Of a stretch of DNA of 64,000 nucleotides, positions 17,703 to 30,745 are shown in pieces (within the stretch, counting starts at the first letter, position 1; each line of letters opens with the position of its first letter). The stretch spans positions 1,971,001 to 2,035,000 of the forward strand of contig NC_012965.1 of the NCBI RefSeq assembly GCF_000027005.1, given 5' to 3'. The stretch is from Komagataella phaffii GS115 (Eukaryota; Ascomycota; Pichiomycetes; Pichiales; Pichiaceae). The notes below the pieces were generated by a model. It was given only the letters and a program-made list of their open reading frames with translations, was not told where the DNA came from and did not search any database. A program made the position numbers and the translations under genes.

Positions 17703-18830
17703 ATGGCAACGGTTTGTGTAGTCGGAAGTGGTATCCTTGGTCTTGCAGTGGCATCTTGTCTCTTAGAGAAGACCAATGTAAACATCGTAATCATTAGTGA
17801 TGATTTTCCTCATGAATCGTCCCATGATTTGAAGTATTCGCCTTTTTTTACTTCTCCATGGGCAGGAGCTCATTTCCGTCCGTTTCCTTCTGTTACAGAA
17901 TTTGACCAACGACACGTTGAGTACACAAGGGCAACATATGGGCATTTCAAGAAGCTAGCTGCCTTTGAACCCCAGGAAGAGACCAGTATTCGATTCTTAG
18001 AAGGCACCGATCTTGTAGAGAGAGGTCATCCCAACTTTGAGTATTATTCCGAGTTGAAGCAGGGTTATAGAGAAGAGATCGAGGATTTCGTAGTGAATGA
18101 CTGGGAGCATGGGTTCAGTGCATCTTATAAGACATGGGTGCTCAATGCACCTTTCTTTCTGTCTTACTTATTCAAGAAGCTTCGTTCTAATCCACGAGTA
18201 ACTCTAAAGCAAGGTAAACTGAATACACTACGGGAAGCTTTTACTGAAAATGCAGCAAAGAATGATCAGAGCCCAGATCTGGGTGCAAATGGTTACAATT
18301 ACGTCTTCAATTGCACAGGGTTGGGACTTCAAATGAACGGTGGATGGGATCCTGCCTGCTACGTAATCCGCGGACAAACACTGCTACTGAAGGTCCCTAG
18401 TGGTCCGCATTTGCAGAAGACCGTGACTCATCAGAGCAAAGAGGGCCAATGGACTTTTTTCATTCCCCGTCCGTTGAGCAATCCTGAGTCCCCCACCGAA
18501 GATTACGTAATTCTCGGAGGGACAAAGCAAGAAAAGGATTTCGATTCAGGCAGCCCCCGGTCGCAGGATTCGTTGGATATCCTAACGCGCGCGGACAGGT
18601 TATTTCCCGAATTAAAGGATGCCAAAACAGGACATTTTCAAGTGATACAGCCAAATGTAGGATTTAGGCCTTCTAGAAAAGGAGGAGTTCGTGTTGAAAG
18701 AGAGAAGGTTCCAGATGTTGAAAACAGCTTTGCATATCATTGCTACGGAGCTGGAGGAATGGGCTATGAATTGAGCTTTGGTGTAGCCTTTGCAGTAGTT
18801 GACCTGTTTTTGGATGACTATAATCAATAG
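17703..18830 (+). CDS. FAD-dependent D-amino-acid oxidase family protein
   Basis: 375 residues from the ATG at 17703; an in-frame ATG at 17616 would add 29 residues ahead of the Rossmann fold and is less likely. The N-terminus VCVVGSGILGLAVASCL is the GxGxxG dinucleotide-binding motif right at the start, as in DAO. FTSPWAGAHFRPF, FNCTGLG, YVILGGT and the C-terminal GFRPSR...HCYGAGGMGYELSFG are DAO/DASPO landmarks. It would oxidise a D-amino acid to the 2-oxo acid, ammonia and H2O2. The chain ends DDYNQ, with no PTS1-like tripeptide, which is unusual because yeast DAOs are normally peroxisomal. Substrate (neutral or acidic D-amino acid) is not decidable by eye. Confidence 0.88.
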   Translation: MATVCVVGSGILGLAVASCLLEKTNVNIVIISDDFPHESSHDLKYSPFFTSPWAGAHFRPFPSVTEFDQRHVEYTRATYGHFKKLAAFEPQEETSIRFLEGTDLVERGHPNFEYYSELKQGYREEIEDFVVNDWEHGFSASYKTWVLNAPFFLSYLFKKLRSNPRVTLKQGKLNTLREAFTENAAKNDQSPDLGANGYNYVFNCTGLGLQMNGGWDPACYVIRGQTLLLKVPSGPHLQKTVTHQSKEGQWTFFIPRPLSNPESPTEDYVILGGTKQEKDFDSGSPRSQDSLDILTRADRLFPELKDAKTGHFQVIQPNVGFRPSRKGGVRVEREKVPDVENSFAYHCYGAGGMGYELSFGVAFAVVDLFLDDYNQ

Positions 18831-19134
18831 GCATCTTCTGCTGTCGTGCAGCGTGCCATAAAACACGTCTCTAGGGCAGCAACTTTATCATGAGAGATTA
18901 GAGTAAAATTCTGCTGAATATGTATGAATGTCCCAAATAGGAAATAATTTATTTCTATTTTTAGTAAATGAAGCATGATTGTCGTGTTTTCTCTAGCCAA
19001 GCCACAAAATTTCAGCGAGCAACAGTGCGCAACCTTAAATGATAGCACCACTATATAAGGTTCTCTATCTCCTCCAAATTTTAATTTTTTTTCTTTCTCT
19101 CTAACCCATAAATCAATCTTTCATAACTACAAAA
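18831..19134. promoter_or_regulatory. DAO 3' flank and promoter of the small GPI-protein gene
   Basis: 304 bp. TATATAAG at 19052-19059 lies 76 bp before the ATG at 19135, followed by a pyrimidine-rich, T-rich leader ending ACTACAAAA. This is the pattern of a strongly transcribed yeast gene. No other gene is apparent. Confidence 0.6.
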
Positions 19135-19302
19135 ATGCAATTCTCTAAGGTTATTGTCACTATCTCTGCTGCTTTCGCCGTTGTGCAAGCTCAAAACGAA
19201 TCCAATGACACCACCACTAACGGTGCTGTCGATTTGGCCTCATCCAACGCTGGTTTGATCGGAGCTGCCGCTGCTGCTGTTGGTGCCGCTTTGCTGTTCT
19301 AA
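19135..19302 (+). CDS. Small GPI-anchored cell-wall protein (55 residues)
   Basis: This frame is short but convincing. It begins with a cleavable signal peptide, MQFSKVIVTISAAFAVVQAQ. A 15-20 residue mature segment follows with two N-glycosylation sequons (NES at 21, NDT at 24) and Thr residues. The end has the GPI-attachment layout: a small-residue site at about 36-40 (SSNAG), then a hydrophobic Ala/Val/Leu tail finishing ALLF. After cleavage and anchoring the mature protein would be under 20 residues. Codon use is strongly biased (GCT, GTC, TTG, ACC), and a TATA box and T-rich leader precede it, so high expression is likely. It resembles tiny Ccw12-like wall proteins in design only; I cannot name an orthologue. 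Confidence 0.85.
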   Translation: MQFSKVIVTISAAFAVVQAQNESNDTTTNGAVDLASSNAGLIGAAAAAVGAALLF

Positions 19303-19652
19303 TTTGATTAAGTTATTAATAGATAATTAATTGTATTAATATTGTAATAAATTAGTAATAGTATCTAATATTGCGTGTCCAATAGATCTGTAGAGGGAGC
19401 ATGTTTTCTGAGAAATTAAAGTTGGCTGTAGGTGAGGACTCTGTAATGGGCGGTAGCAACAATAGAATGGAGTGATTATCTCAGAAGGGAACTCCTGTGC
19501 CGAGCAGAGAATGCTCGGCGAAGCATGTCAGCACGTCGCGCGAAGCATTGGCCAGCGCCTTGCCCCCGTCACTCTTCGGTCATAGCTACCGATTTCGCTG
19601 GTTGATATTTTCTTGCCCCCTAATAAGTGACAATTATTCTAATCCAACCTAA
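19303..19652. other. Intergenic region with GC-rich hairpin
   Basis: 350 bp between the GPI-protein stop and the CCDC124-like start. The left part is very AT-rich with TAATAATT-type 3'-end sequence. The right part is GC-rich and holds a perfect 8-bp inverted repeat (19499-19506 and 19512-19519). No open frame is supported. Confidence 0.5.
19499..19519. repeat. Perfect inverted repeat, 8-bp arms, 5-nt spacer
   Basis: GCCGAGCA - GAGAA - TGCTCGGC. It could form a stable hairpin in RNA or act as a palindromic protein-binding site (CCG and CGG half-sites in everted orientation, as some Zn2Cys6 factors use). It lies about 140 bp upstream of the CCDC124-like ATG. Confidence 0.7.
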
Positions 19653-20267
19653 ATGGCGAAAAAGGGAAAGAAGTCGGCCAAGGAGCCACAAGAGGATGTC
19701 CAAAGTGAAGAAGAGGACTGGGAATCTGGATCCAAGAAAGTGAACGCAAAAAAATCCGAAAAAGATGCAAAAAAAGCAGAGGAATTACGTAAGAAGCAGG
19801 AGCGGGAGGCTCTTTTAAAACAAGAAGAGGAATTGATCTCTGCGAAGGCCAAAAAGTCTGGCAAGAATGCCAAAAATGCCTCGAAGAAGGGAGGCATTGA
19901 TGACGCGTTTAATGACTTTAATAAGGCATCCACAATTGATGCTTCGGGTATTTCAGACGCACTAGGTGCATTGGACTTACTAAAATCCGATGCTGGTGTT
20001 TCTCAGGCTGACATTGATAGACATCCCGAGAGACGGGTCAAGGCAGCTTATGCTGCTTTTCAAGAACGTCGCATACCCGAACTGAAGTTGGAAAACCCCG
20101 GGCTCCGTAAACAACAGCTGGAGAATCTTTGCTACAAGGAATTTCAAAAGTCCCCTGAAAATCCTATGAACGGGATCACTAATGTAAGCTACAATGCTAA
20201 GGAAGACGAAATTCAAAACCTCAAGTTCAACGTTAAGAAACAAAAGGAAAAGAAATATCAGCGCTAG
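19653..20267 (+). CDS. CCDC124/Oxs1 family ribosome-associated protein
   Basis: 204 residues. The first half is a highly charged Lys/Glu coiled coil starting MAKKGKKSAKE. The second half carries the conserved family domain with HPERRVKAAYAAFQERRIPE, then LRKQQLENLCYKEFQKSPENPMN and a basic end KKQKEKKYQR. This matches the CCDC124 family (DUF1014), whose members bind idle ribosomes or act in diamide/oxidative stress (S. pombe Oxs1). S. cerevisiae Lso2 is a much shorter relative, so this is the full-length version. Convergent with CTR9, 48 bp between stops. Confidence 0.85.
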   Translation: MAKKGKKSAKEPQEDVQSEEEDWESGSKKVNAKKSEKDAKKAEELRKKQEREALLKQEEELISAKAKKSGKNAKNASKKGGIDDAFNDFNKASTIDASGISDALGALDLLKSDAGVSQADIDRHPERRVKAAYAAFQERRIPELKLENPGLRKQQLENLCYKEFQKSPENPMNGITNVSYNAKEDEIQNLKFNVKKQKEKKYQR

Positions 20268-20315
20268 GTATTTGGATCATTTTTCAGTTTTAATATAGAA
20301 CCAGAAATTACGTAC

Positions 20316-23582
<3,267 letters not shown>

Positions 23583-23665
23583 TCAATCATTGAAGGGAAA
23601 AGTTTCGAGCCATAGGACATGAAAAAAAAAAAAATTAAAGTTTAGAACCGTTTTAAAGGATCTAT

Positions 23666-25423
23666 ATGACAGAAAAGATACATCGCATCTACATAGGCAA
23701 CATTAGTGCCGATCTGGCAAGCGATATTGGAAATCTGGAAACAAGGTTGAAGCGCTATGGAACTCTTGAGAAGCCATTGGAGCTACACAAGAAGCCTTTG
23801 CTAGATTCCTATTTTGCATACATTAGCCTCAAACTTTCCGACCAAAACTTTGCTAAATTGAAAGGATCTTTAAATGGTTTGAACTACAAGGGATCACGGG
23901 TTGTAGTTGACATGGCAAGGCCGGATTTTTATCAGAAGTGGCTTGAAGATTCTAGAAGGCCAGATTTGTATAAAGACGACCGTCTGAAAAGAGCAAAAGT
24001 GGCCCAAGTCAGACTGGAAAGAATCAGGCAGAAGAATGTTGTCACTCACCTATTAAAAGGACGAATGAGAACATGTGAGCGTAAAGATAAGCGTAGATTA
24101 ACTTTCAGGGTAAAAATAAATGGCAAGCTAAAAACTGTACAATGCCGCAAACAGAAGCTCTGGGGATATGACAAGAAGCGTGAAGCCAGAGATCTCGTTT
24201 ATACATTTTCGGGAACCGAATGGAGGGATGGTTTCGACCATGTTGTGGATAGACTATCAAGAAAAAGGAAGCATTCTGAGACCAACTTGGAGGACCAAGA
24301 CGTGGAAATTGAAACCATTGAAGAAGAAAAGAATATGAGCATTCTAGACTCATTCCTTCGAGGCTATGATTTTGAAAAGCCTGTGAATCGAGAAGACGAT
24401 CGCAATTCAAACGATACAACAACATTTGATTTTGAGACTGGGCAAGTTGATGCTGAGGCTCCATTACTTAAGATTGGAAAGCATAACTCTGTTGTTAATG
24501 TCGACACAATGAAAGTACCCGAGGTTTCAGGGAAAGTAGTGATATTTGACGAGAATGGCGAAGTGAAAGAACTGGAAGATGTGATTGAAATTGACCAAAC
24601 CAAGGGATCAGTTGGCGCATCCAACCATACAGCATATGAACACAACTCAAAATACAGCTCTTCGAATGACGAGAATTCTGATTGTTCTGATGGGGTTAAC
24701 AGGGTTAACAATTCCAAGACATCCAAACGTGAGGGCGGTTCTAAAGGTTCAAGCAGATCTAGTGACAGCTCAGACAATAGCTCCAATGACAGCTCGGATG
24801 ATAATTCAGACGATAGCCCCGACGAGAGCTCCGACCAAAGCTCCGATGATAGCTCTGATGATAGCTCTGATGATGATTCTGATGATTCGGATGATGGGCA
24901 ATTGACAAATTACGCTTCAAGTCGAAATGCTGGAACAAAAGGATCAAGGCAATTGAAAGATTCAAAAGGCTCAGAAGATCTAGACACTGAATTTTTGCCT
25001 AACTTCACAAAGAGAACTCCCTCATCATCAAAGACAGAGGCCCTTCGTGAATTGCTAAACCCTGCGAACTCATCTTTCAAGCTCTTTGGCGTAGATGACT
25101 CCAATGATGACATTGACGTGAACAAAGAAATTGAGCCGTCAGTTGAGGAACGAATAGCGATTGAACAGCAGTTCAAGGATAAAGTTGAACAGTCATCCAA
25201 GAAAACTAGAAACTTAGGGCTTTTTTTTACTCATGATGACTCGCCATTCTTGGCTGCCCAGTCGCAAGTGAATAAGCATCAAGGATTTAACGCTGCCAGC
25301 AAAGACAAATTTCTAGACTGGTTCCAAGCTAAGAGAGGAGATTTGAACAGAGCATTCCGTGCTCGTAAAAGAGAGGCTAAGAGGGCTCTTAACAAATACA
25401 AAGCTGACGACGCTCTATTATAG
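23666..25423 (+). CDS. NOP8: Nop8, nucleolar 60S biogenesis factor
   Basis: 585 residues. An N-terminal RRM (IHRIYIGNISADLASDIGNL, about 4-85) is followed by the family block RPDFYQKWLEDSRRPDLY and a basic region. A central Ser/Asp-rich tract (about 360-412) follows, and the C-terminus contains LGLFFTHDDSPFLAAQSQ and a basic end. This layout and the position between CTR9 and RIB4 match S. cerevisiae NOP8 (YOL144W), needed for early pre-60S assembly with Nip7. Start at ATG 23666; the preceding 215 bp is a divergent promoter with CTR9 containing an A13 run near 23622. Confidence 0.9.
   Translation: MTEKIHRIYIGNISADLASDIGNLETRLKRYGTLEKPLELHKKPLLDSYFAYISLKLSDQNFAKLKGSLNGLNYKGSRVVVDMARPDFYQKWLEDSRRPDLYKDDRLKRAKVAQVRLERIRQKNVVTHLLKGRMRTCERKDKRRLTFRVKINGKLKTVQCRKQKLWGYDKKREARDLVYTFSGTEWRDGFDHVVDRLSRKRKHSETNLEDQDVEIETIEEEKNMSILDSFLRGYDFEKPVNREDDRNSNDTTTFDFETGQVDAEAPLLKIGKHNSVVNVDTMKVPEVSGKVVIFDENGEVKELEDVIEIDQTKGSVGASNHTAYEHNSKYSSSNDENSDCSDGVNRVNNSKTSKREGGSKGSSRSSDSSDNSSNDSSDDNSDDSPDESSDQSSDDSSDDSSDDDSDDSDDGQLTNYASSRNAGTKGSRQLKDSKGSEDLDTEFLPNFTKRTPSSSKTEALRELLNPANSSFKLFGVDDSNDDIDVNKEIEPSVEERIAIEQQFKDKVEQSSKKTRNLGLFFTHDDSPFLAAQSQVNKHQGFNAASKDKFLDWFQAKRGDLNRAFRARKREAKRALNKYKADDALL
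24746..24898 (+). repeat. NOP8: Ser/Asp-coding low-complexity repeat inside NOP8
   Basis: Imperfect tandem AGCTCNGATGAT / AGCTCCGAC units encode an S-S-D-D tract, a plausible CK2 phosphorylation region. The unit is nearly identical for several copies at the DNA level, so length variation between strains is likely. Confidence 0.7.
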
Positions 25424-25476
25424 TCACAAGACTTAACATTGTAGCTTAATACACATCTACGACAAGTCCATGTCTC

Positions 25477-26285
<809 letters not shown>

Positions 26286-27383
26286 ATGAGTGGTGGTAGA
26301 ATATCCAAACTAAGTTCCTATACTAGGAGTTATCGAAGCCCTGCCGTAGAATTCAGAAGAACTTCAGGAAATTCCACAGTGGACCAACCTGAAGCAGCTA
26401 TTAATAAGGCAATGAGTGCTTTGAAGTCTTCAAAATTTCGCAAACCAGAAAAGTTTACCTCCTCAAGATCACATTCTGGTGCTAGAAAAAATACCACAGG
26501 AAGAGAAACCAGTGAAATTAAAAAGAAGTCAAAGCAGCACGAGCAAGATCAATCTATACAAAAAACCAATCGGTCTTTAAACACCACGCGGAAGTCAGAG
26601 CCTTCAAGTTCTTTGCTTCCAAGTGCGAAGTCTTTGAGTGGTGGTCCTCAATACAAGTTTCAAAAAAAACCACAAACTCCCTTGAGAGAAGTTTACGATG
26701 TTGATCAAGAATTAATGCGATATTCAGATTCTGATAGTGATAATGACGAAGATGATGAGGAAGATGATGGCCAAAGTGATGACGAAGATGACGAAGGTGA
26801 CGAGGCCGTTCCCGACAAGTTTAAGCAACGAAACTCTGTGAATCTTTTTGTATTTTCAGAATCCAGTGATGACGAGCCCATTGAGGAAACAAGTTCTGTT
26901 GACGACGAATCTGATACCGACCGCTTGCAGCAGATACCTCGATCAACTTCCGCTAGAAATTCTAGGCTAAAATCCAAAAAAACACCGACTGCTAAGAAAT
27001 TGAAATCAACAGTTACCGAGGCTTCTTCTGATATTGAGACTGTGGATTTGAACAAGAACAGAAAGCCTGAAGCTAAGAGTAATGGAGTTACCATTACTCA
27101 AAAAAGTAAAAGAAAGAAACAAGACACAGTAAAACAAGAGAAGGAAGGAGACCTCTTCGAAGATGAAGACGAAGAAGGACTTCCAGTCCGTAGAGTCCTT
27201 AATAAACGTTCCATTAGATCTTCTTCAGGGCAGTCTTCTTACTCTTCGTCCGATAGTGATGTTCAGATTATAGATGTCCGTCCTGCATCATTGTCGGAAG
27301 TATCAAGACGGCCAAAACACAGACGATTAAGAATGCTGAGACATTCAACCCTTCAAACAAGACGAGGAACAAGACGAAGCTAG
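26286..27383 (+). CDS. Unrecognised acidic/basic, probably nuclear protein
   Basis: 365 residues; I do not recognise it. The N-terminus (1-130) is basic and Ser-rich (SSYTRSYRSPAVEFRR). An acidic block at about 145-180 is nearly all Asp/Glu/Ser. Two more acidic Ser patches are separated by Lys-rich segments (RLKSKKTPTAKKLK, KSKRKKQD) that could be nuclear localisation signals. SDVQIIDVRP near 322 looks like a SUMO-interaction motif (hydrophobic core beside acidic Ser). The chain ends in an Arg-rich tail. No folded domain or repeat is visible. It sits between RIB4 and NUP85 with no operon-like context. It could be a fast-evolving chromatin or kinetochore protein, but that is a guess. Confidence 0.7.
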   Translation: MSGGRISKLSSYTRSYRSPAVEFRRTSGNSTVDQPEAAINKAMSALKSSKFRKPEKFTSSRSHSGARKNTTGRETSEIKKKSKQHEQDQSIQKTNRSLNTTRKSEPSSSLLPSAKSLSGGPQYKFQKKPQTPLREVYDVDQELMRYSDSDSDNDEDDEEDDGQSDDEDDEGDEAVPDKFKQRNSVNLFVFSESSDDEPIEETSSVDDESDTDRLQQIPRSTSARNSRLKSKKTPTAKKLKSTVTEASSDIETVDLNKNRKPEAKSNGVTITQKSKRKKQDTVKQEKEGDLFEDEDEEGLPVRRVLNKRSIRSSSGQSSYSSSDSDVQIIDVRPASLSEVSRRPKHRRLRMLRHSTLQTRRGTRRS

Positions 27384-27709
27384 GCACAGATTCAACTAAG
27401 AACGTCGTGCTTTTTATGTACAATATGTAATTTATAATTTTGAGTATCAAATACTATTAATCAGGGATGCTATTTGTTTGTTCTAACATCAAAAAACAGC
27501 TAGACTCAAAGAAGATTATCCATCGTGCTCGTTTTTTGACATTCTCCAAGTACTATGAAAGAACTGAACTCTGGTTTTGTCCTGTTCTCTTCCCTTACGT
27601 CTTTAGATTGTAGAAAAAAAAAAAAGACGTGTGGCTCTCAAAGTTGGGACATACAAATCTAAACTCACCTTTCTATACGTAAACATCAACATTCTATCAA
27701 ATCCGATAA
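27384..27709. promoter_or_regulatory. NUP85 promoter region
   Basis: 326 bp. It holds an A12-type run near 27614-27625 and no open frame or RNA gene that I can support. An overlapping frame (about +1 relative to the upstream gene) stays open to about 27429; see the findings. Confidence 0.35.
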
Positions 27710-30013
27710 ATGTCTGTTCTCACTTCTAAAAGAATAGACACTCTTGAAGATATACCTAGCATCATATTCAATGATGTTGATCATAGCAACAATGGCAATA
27801 AAAGTGCTACAACCTCCAATGGTCAACATGCCTACGACGAAGACGATGAGGTAAACGCAGATTCCGACCTTGATATGAAGTCAGAGGCCTTTCCAATAAT
27901 AACGATAGATGACCCGCCAATCTCTAATGTGCAGCAATTTCAGGAGCTGCGAAGGTCTTTAAAGATTACCTTGAATCCGCTGCAGGGAGGAGAAGGAATG
28001 CTTTTTATTTCACAAGGTGATGAAGAGGTTCATCTTGCACCATTTGAAGAAGAGACAAAATTGTATCCGTTTACTGTTGAAACCGTTGACGACTCAAAAT
28101 CCTATGTACAATATGTCAGCCAAACTTACGAGCAATTTAAAATCATCCTGAAAGACAATCAATTCAAATCATTTGATGGGGACGATGATCTAGACATTGG
28201 ATTAGAGAATACTATCACAGAGAACAAAAAACAGAGACGGCTTGTGTTACAGAGGTTATTTGAATGTTTATCCAAAAACTTGAATGACTTAGTACTGAAT
28301 CAGCTAAAATCAGGAATGCATGATTCAGACACCTACAAGTATAATGAACTTTTAGATATCCTCAATTTACTGAACGCATTAGAGTTTGGAGACTCAACTC
28401 AGACAATCACGTTGTTAATAATGTGGGTCAATCGAGCTCAAGTTGAGCCAGATGAAGTTTTGGTGGAGAATATAATGAATGAAGAAAAGCCCTACGAGCA
28501 TCCTCTGTTTTGGTCATACCTGATCAGCAAACTGGTAAAGAGAGGTTTGTTCCAGGTTGCTGTTGATGTACTTAATGAGTCAAAGTATCAGGAACTTCAG
28601 GAGATAGATGGAAAGCTGTTTCTATTCATTCAAGATTTTCAAACTTTATTAAGCAACTACGATACAGTGGGATTCGCAACGTCTTCTAAAAGCTTTTTGC
28701 AATGGAAACAAGCAGCATGCCAACTCCGAGACAGCTACTCTGATGTTGACTTCAAGCGCCTAGGCACCTCTGCACAAGTATTCGAGCTGGTCAGCTTAAT
28801 ATCTGGCAATCATTCCATCGATCCATCCGATTCGTGGTATGAAGTTCTATTGGTTAACTACATGTATAGCTTTCCGTCAAAAGAGTTTATTTTGGAGTAC
28901 ATGGCTATCGTGAGCCAGAACTTCAACCTTCCGGGTCAAATAGAAACAGTTTGGGAGCTGGCATGTTTGGATTTATTGGAAAAGAATTATTTGAGAATGC
29001 TGACAAGATTGGAGATGTTGGACACAGCGACTTCTGCTTTTGTTTCTGTTCTTTGTGAGGCGCAAGGGTTGTTTAAGGAGTATATTACCCTCTCAGATGA
29101 TGATTCGTTCTTGATTTCAGAATATCTTTTAAGAAATCTGATATACTCATGCCTCTCCAACAACCCACTTCTTCCAACCGGTATAGGTCTAACTATTACT
29201 CTGAATAATGAGAATTGCCGAGAACTTGTGTCTGAGTTCTTACCAAGATTTGAATGCCTAACAAACGATGATCTGGAGTGGTGCCTTTCCATTTGCGCCA
29301 ACCTAAAGCTTCCTGATCTGTCAGCAAGGATATGTAAGATCCAAGGACAAAACCTAAAAGACAAAGGCTTACTGTTAGAGAGCCTATTACTATTCAGCAA
29401 GTCAGGAGATATCCCATTGGTCGCTAATACTTGCTGGCTAATATTTGAGAACGCATTGTTATTGGGGCATTCAATTGGTGACAAGCTCTTGGATTCTGTT
29501 ATCAGTGACCAGGTAAACGCTGAAGATAGGAGTGATAATGTTGAATTGTCTCCGGTATTGAGGCAATGCATTTCGCCATATGCAATTTTATGCCGAGTCT
29601 ATAATTATTTGTCTTCAGGCTCTAATGTGAGAATGGGTATTTCACTTTTGATTAAGCTACTTCGATTTCCATTCCTACCCCCAAAATTTCAACCGCTGCT
29701 GCTAGCTCAATTTCTTCCTTTTTTAACAAGCAATGACTCAAGAAAAGCTTTTTTCAACACTCAAGAACTAGTTATAATCATTGAACTACTAAATGAGTAT
29801 GACTCTAGACTGAAACATGATGTACCGGATGCCAGGAAATCTTCGGTTCTACAAGCTGATCTACTATACCAATTGGCAATAAGTGGTGACTACAACAAGG
29901 CGGACGATTGGAGAAAGACAAAGCGGTTGCCCCAGACTGTATCAGAGTTGTTGATAACCCTGAGAAAGAACATAGCTATCCAGCTCAGTTACAACTTCTC
30001 GCAGGAAAAGTGA
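27710..30013 (+). CDS. NUP85: Nup85, Y-complex nucleoporin
   Basis: 767 residues, near the S. cerevisiae length (744). A low-complexity acidic N-terminus is followed by a beta-rich segment (about 60-140) and a long all-helical region. Within it are EHPLFWSYLISKLVKRGLFQVAVDVL and DSWYEVLLVNYMYSFPSKEFILEYM-type helices, seen here as conserved W-x-x-L patterns, which fit the ancestral coatomer element of Nup85. DDLEWCLSICANLKLPDLSARIC is a further typical helix pair. Nup85 scaffolds the nuclear pore outer ring. The call rests on overall pattern, not a single motif. Confidence 0.82.
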   Translation: MSVLTSKRIDTLEDIPSIIFNDVDHSNNGNKSATTSNGQHAYDEDDEVNADSDLDMKSEAFPIITIDDPPISNVQQFQELRRSLKITLNPLQGGEGMLFISQGDEEVHLAPFEEETKLYPFTVETVDDSKSYVQYVSQTYEQFKIILKDNQFKSFDGDDDLDIGLENTITENKKQRRLVLQRLFECLSKNLNDLVLNQLKSGMHDSDTYKYNELLDILNLLNALEFGDSTQTITLLIMWVNRAQVEPDEVLVENIMNEEKPYEHPLFWSYLISKLVKRGLFQVAVDVLNESKYQELQEIDGKLFLFIQDFQTLLSNYDTVGFATSSKSFLQWKQAACQLRDSYSDVDFKRLGTSAQVFELVSLISGNHSIDPSDSWYEVLLVNYMYSFPSKEFILEYMAIVSQNFNLPGQIETVWELACLDLLEKNYLRMLTRLEMLDTATSAFVSVLCEAQGLFKEYITLSDDDSFLISEYLLRNLIYSCLSNNPLLPTGIGLTITLNNENCRELVSEFLPRFECLTNDDLEWCLSICANLKLPDLSARICKIQGQNLKDKGLLLESLLLFSKSGDIPLVANTCWLIFENALLLGHSIGDKLLDSVISDQVNAEDRSDNVELSPVLRQCISPYAILCRVYNYLSSGSNVRMGISLLIKLLRFPFLPPKFQPLLLAQFLPFLTSNDSRKAFFNTQELVIIIELLNEYDSRLKHDVPDARKSSVLQADLLYQLAISGDYNKADDWRKTKRLPQTVSELLITLRKNIAIQLSYNFSQEK

Positions 30014-30199
30014 ATAGCAGATCCAAAAAGACGAATGTGATTTTATTTTTTTTTTTGTTTTTTTGTTCTGATCAATTGTGTATCTATAAGGCCAATACAC
30101 ACTAATTGAGTACTTTATAACCCAAGATCTCCCCTTTTTTTTAATCCTAAGTGGAGGGATATGGGCAATGTGTAGATAGTTTGATATGAGATCGATGCT

Positions 30200-30745
30200 T
30201 TAACAAGTGACATCTTGGGAAGCTCTAGAGTTCAGTAGAAGAGCAACAATCAGACCGTAAAGACCCAAAACTTCAGCAAAAATCAAAATCAGAATCATAC
30301 CGACGAAAAGTCTTGGCTGTTGAGCAGTACCTCTGACACCAGCATCACCAACAATTCCGATGGCAAAACCAGCAGCCAGACCTGACAGACCAACTGATAA
30401 ACCGGCACCCAATTGGATAAAGCCAGTATACAAAGCCTGCTTCTGTTGCAACGATGAAGAGATCAACACAGACACCACCAACCCATAAATAGCAATGATA
30501 CCAGCCATAATAACAGGCACTGTATTCTTGATCAGTAAGTCTGGACGCAAGACACAGGTGGCACAAATACCTACACCCGACTTAGCAGTACCATAGGCGG
30601 CACCAAAACAGGTAAAGATGATGGCCGCAGCACAACCAATGGATCCAAAGAATGGAGCATAAACAGGACTTTGAAACGTAATGTTAGTAATCAATCAATC
30701 CTCTCATTATCTAGAGCATCGCCGAACTTACCAAAGATCTGACAT
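30200..30745 (-). CDS. VMA3: V-type ATPase proteolipid subunit c, spliced
   Basis: Two exons: complement(30200..30668) and complement(30732..30745). Exon 1 is 14 nt and splits codon 5, giving [13 protein letters not shown]. The total is 160 residues, identical in length to S. cerevisiae Vma3. Four TM helices form two c-type hairpins. The proton-carrying Glu is Glu137 in [22 protein letters not shown] and GDAGVRG are conserved loops. It forms the c-ring of the vacuolar V0 sector. The open frame upstream of exon 2 (starting at a non-canonical N-terminus) reads through the intron and is not real. Divergent from SNU13. Confidence 0.97.
30669..30731 (-). other. VMA3: VMA3 intron (63 nt)
   Basis: Minus strand: donor GTAAGT at 30731-30726, a TACTAAC branch about 20 nt before the acceptor, acceptor CAAAG ending at 30669. 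Splicing restores the conserved MSDLCPVYAP N-terminus. Confidence 0.93.
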
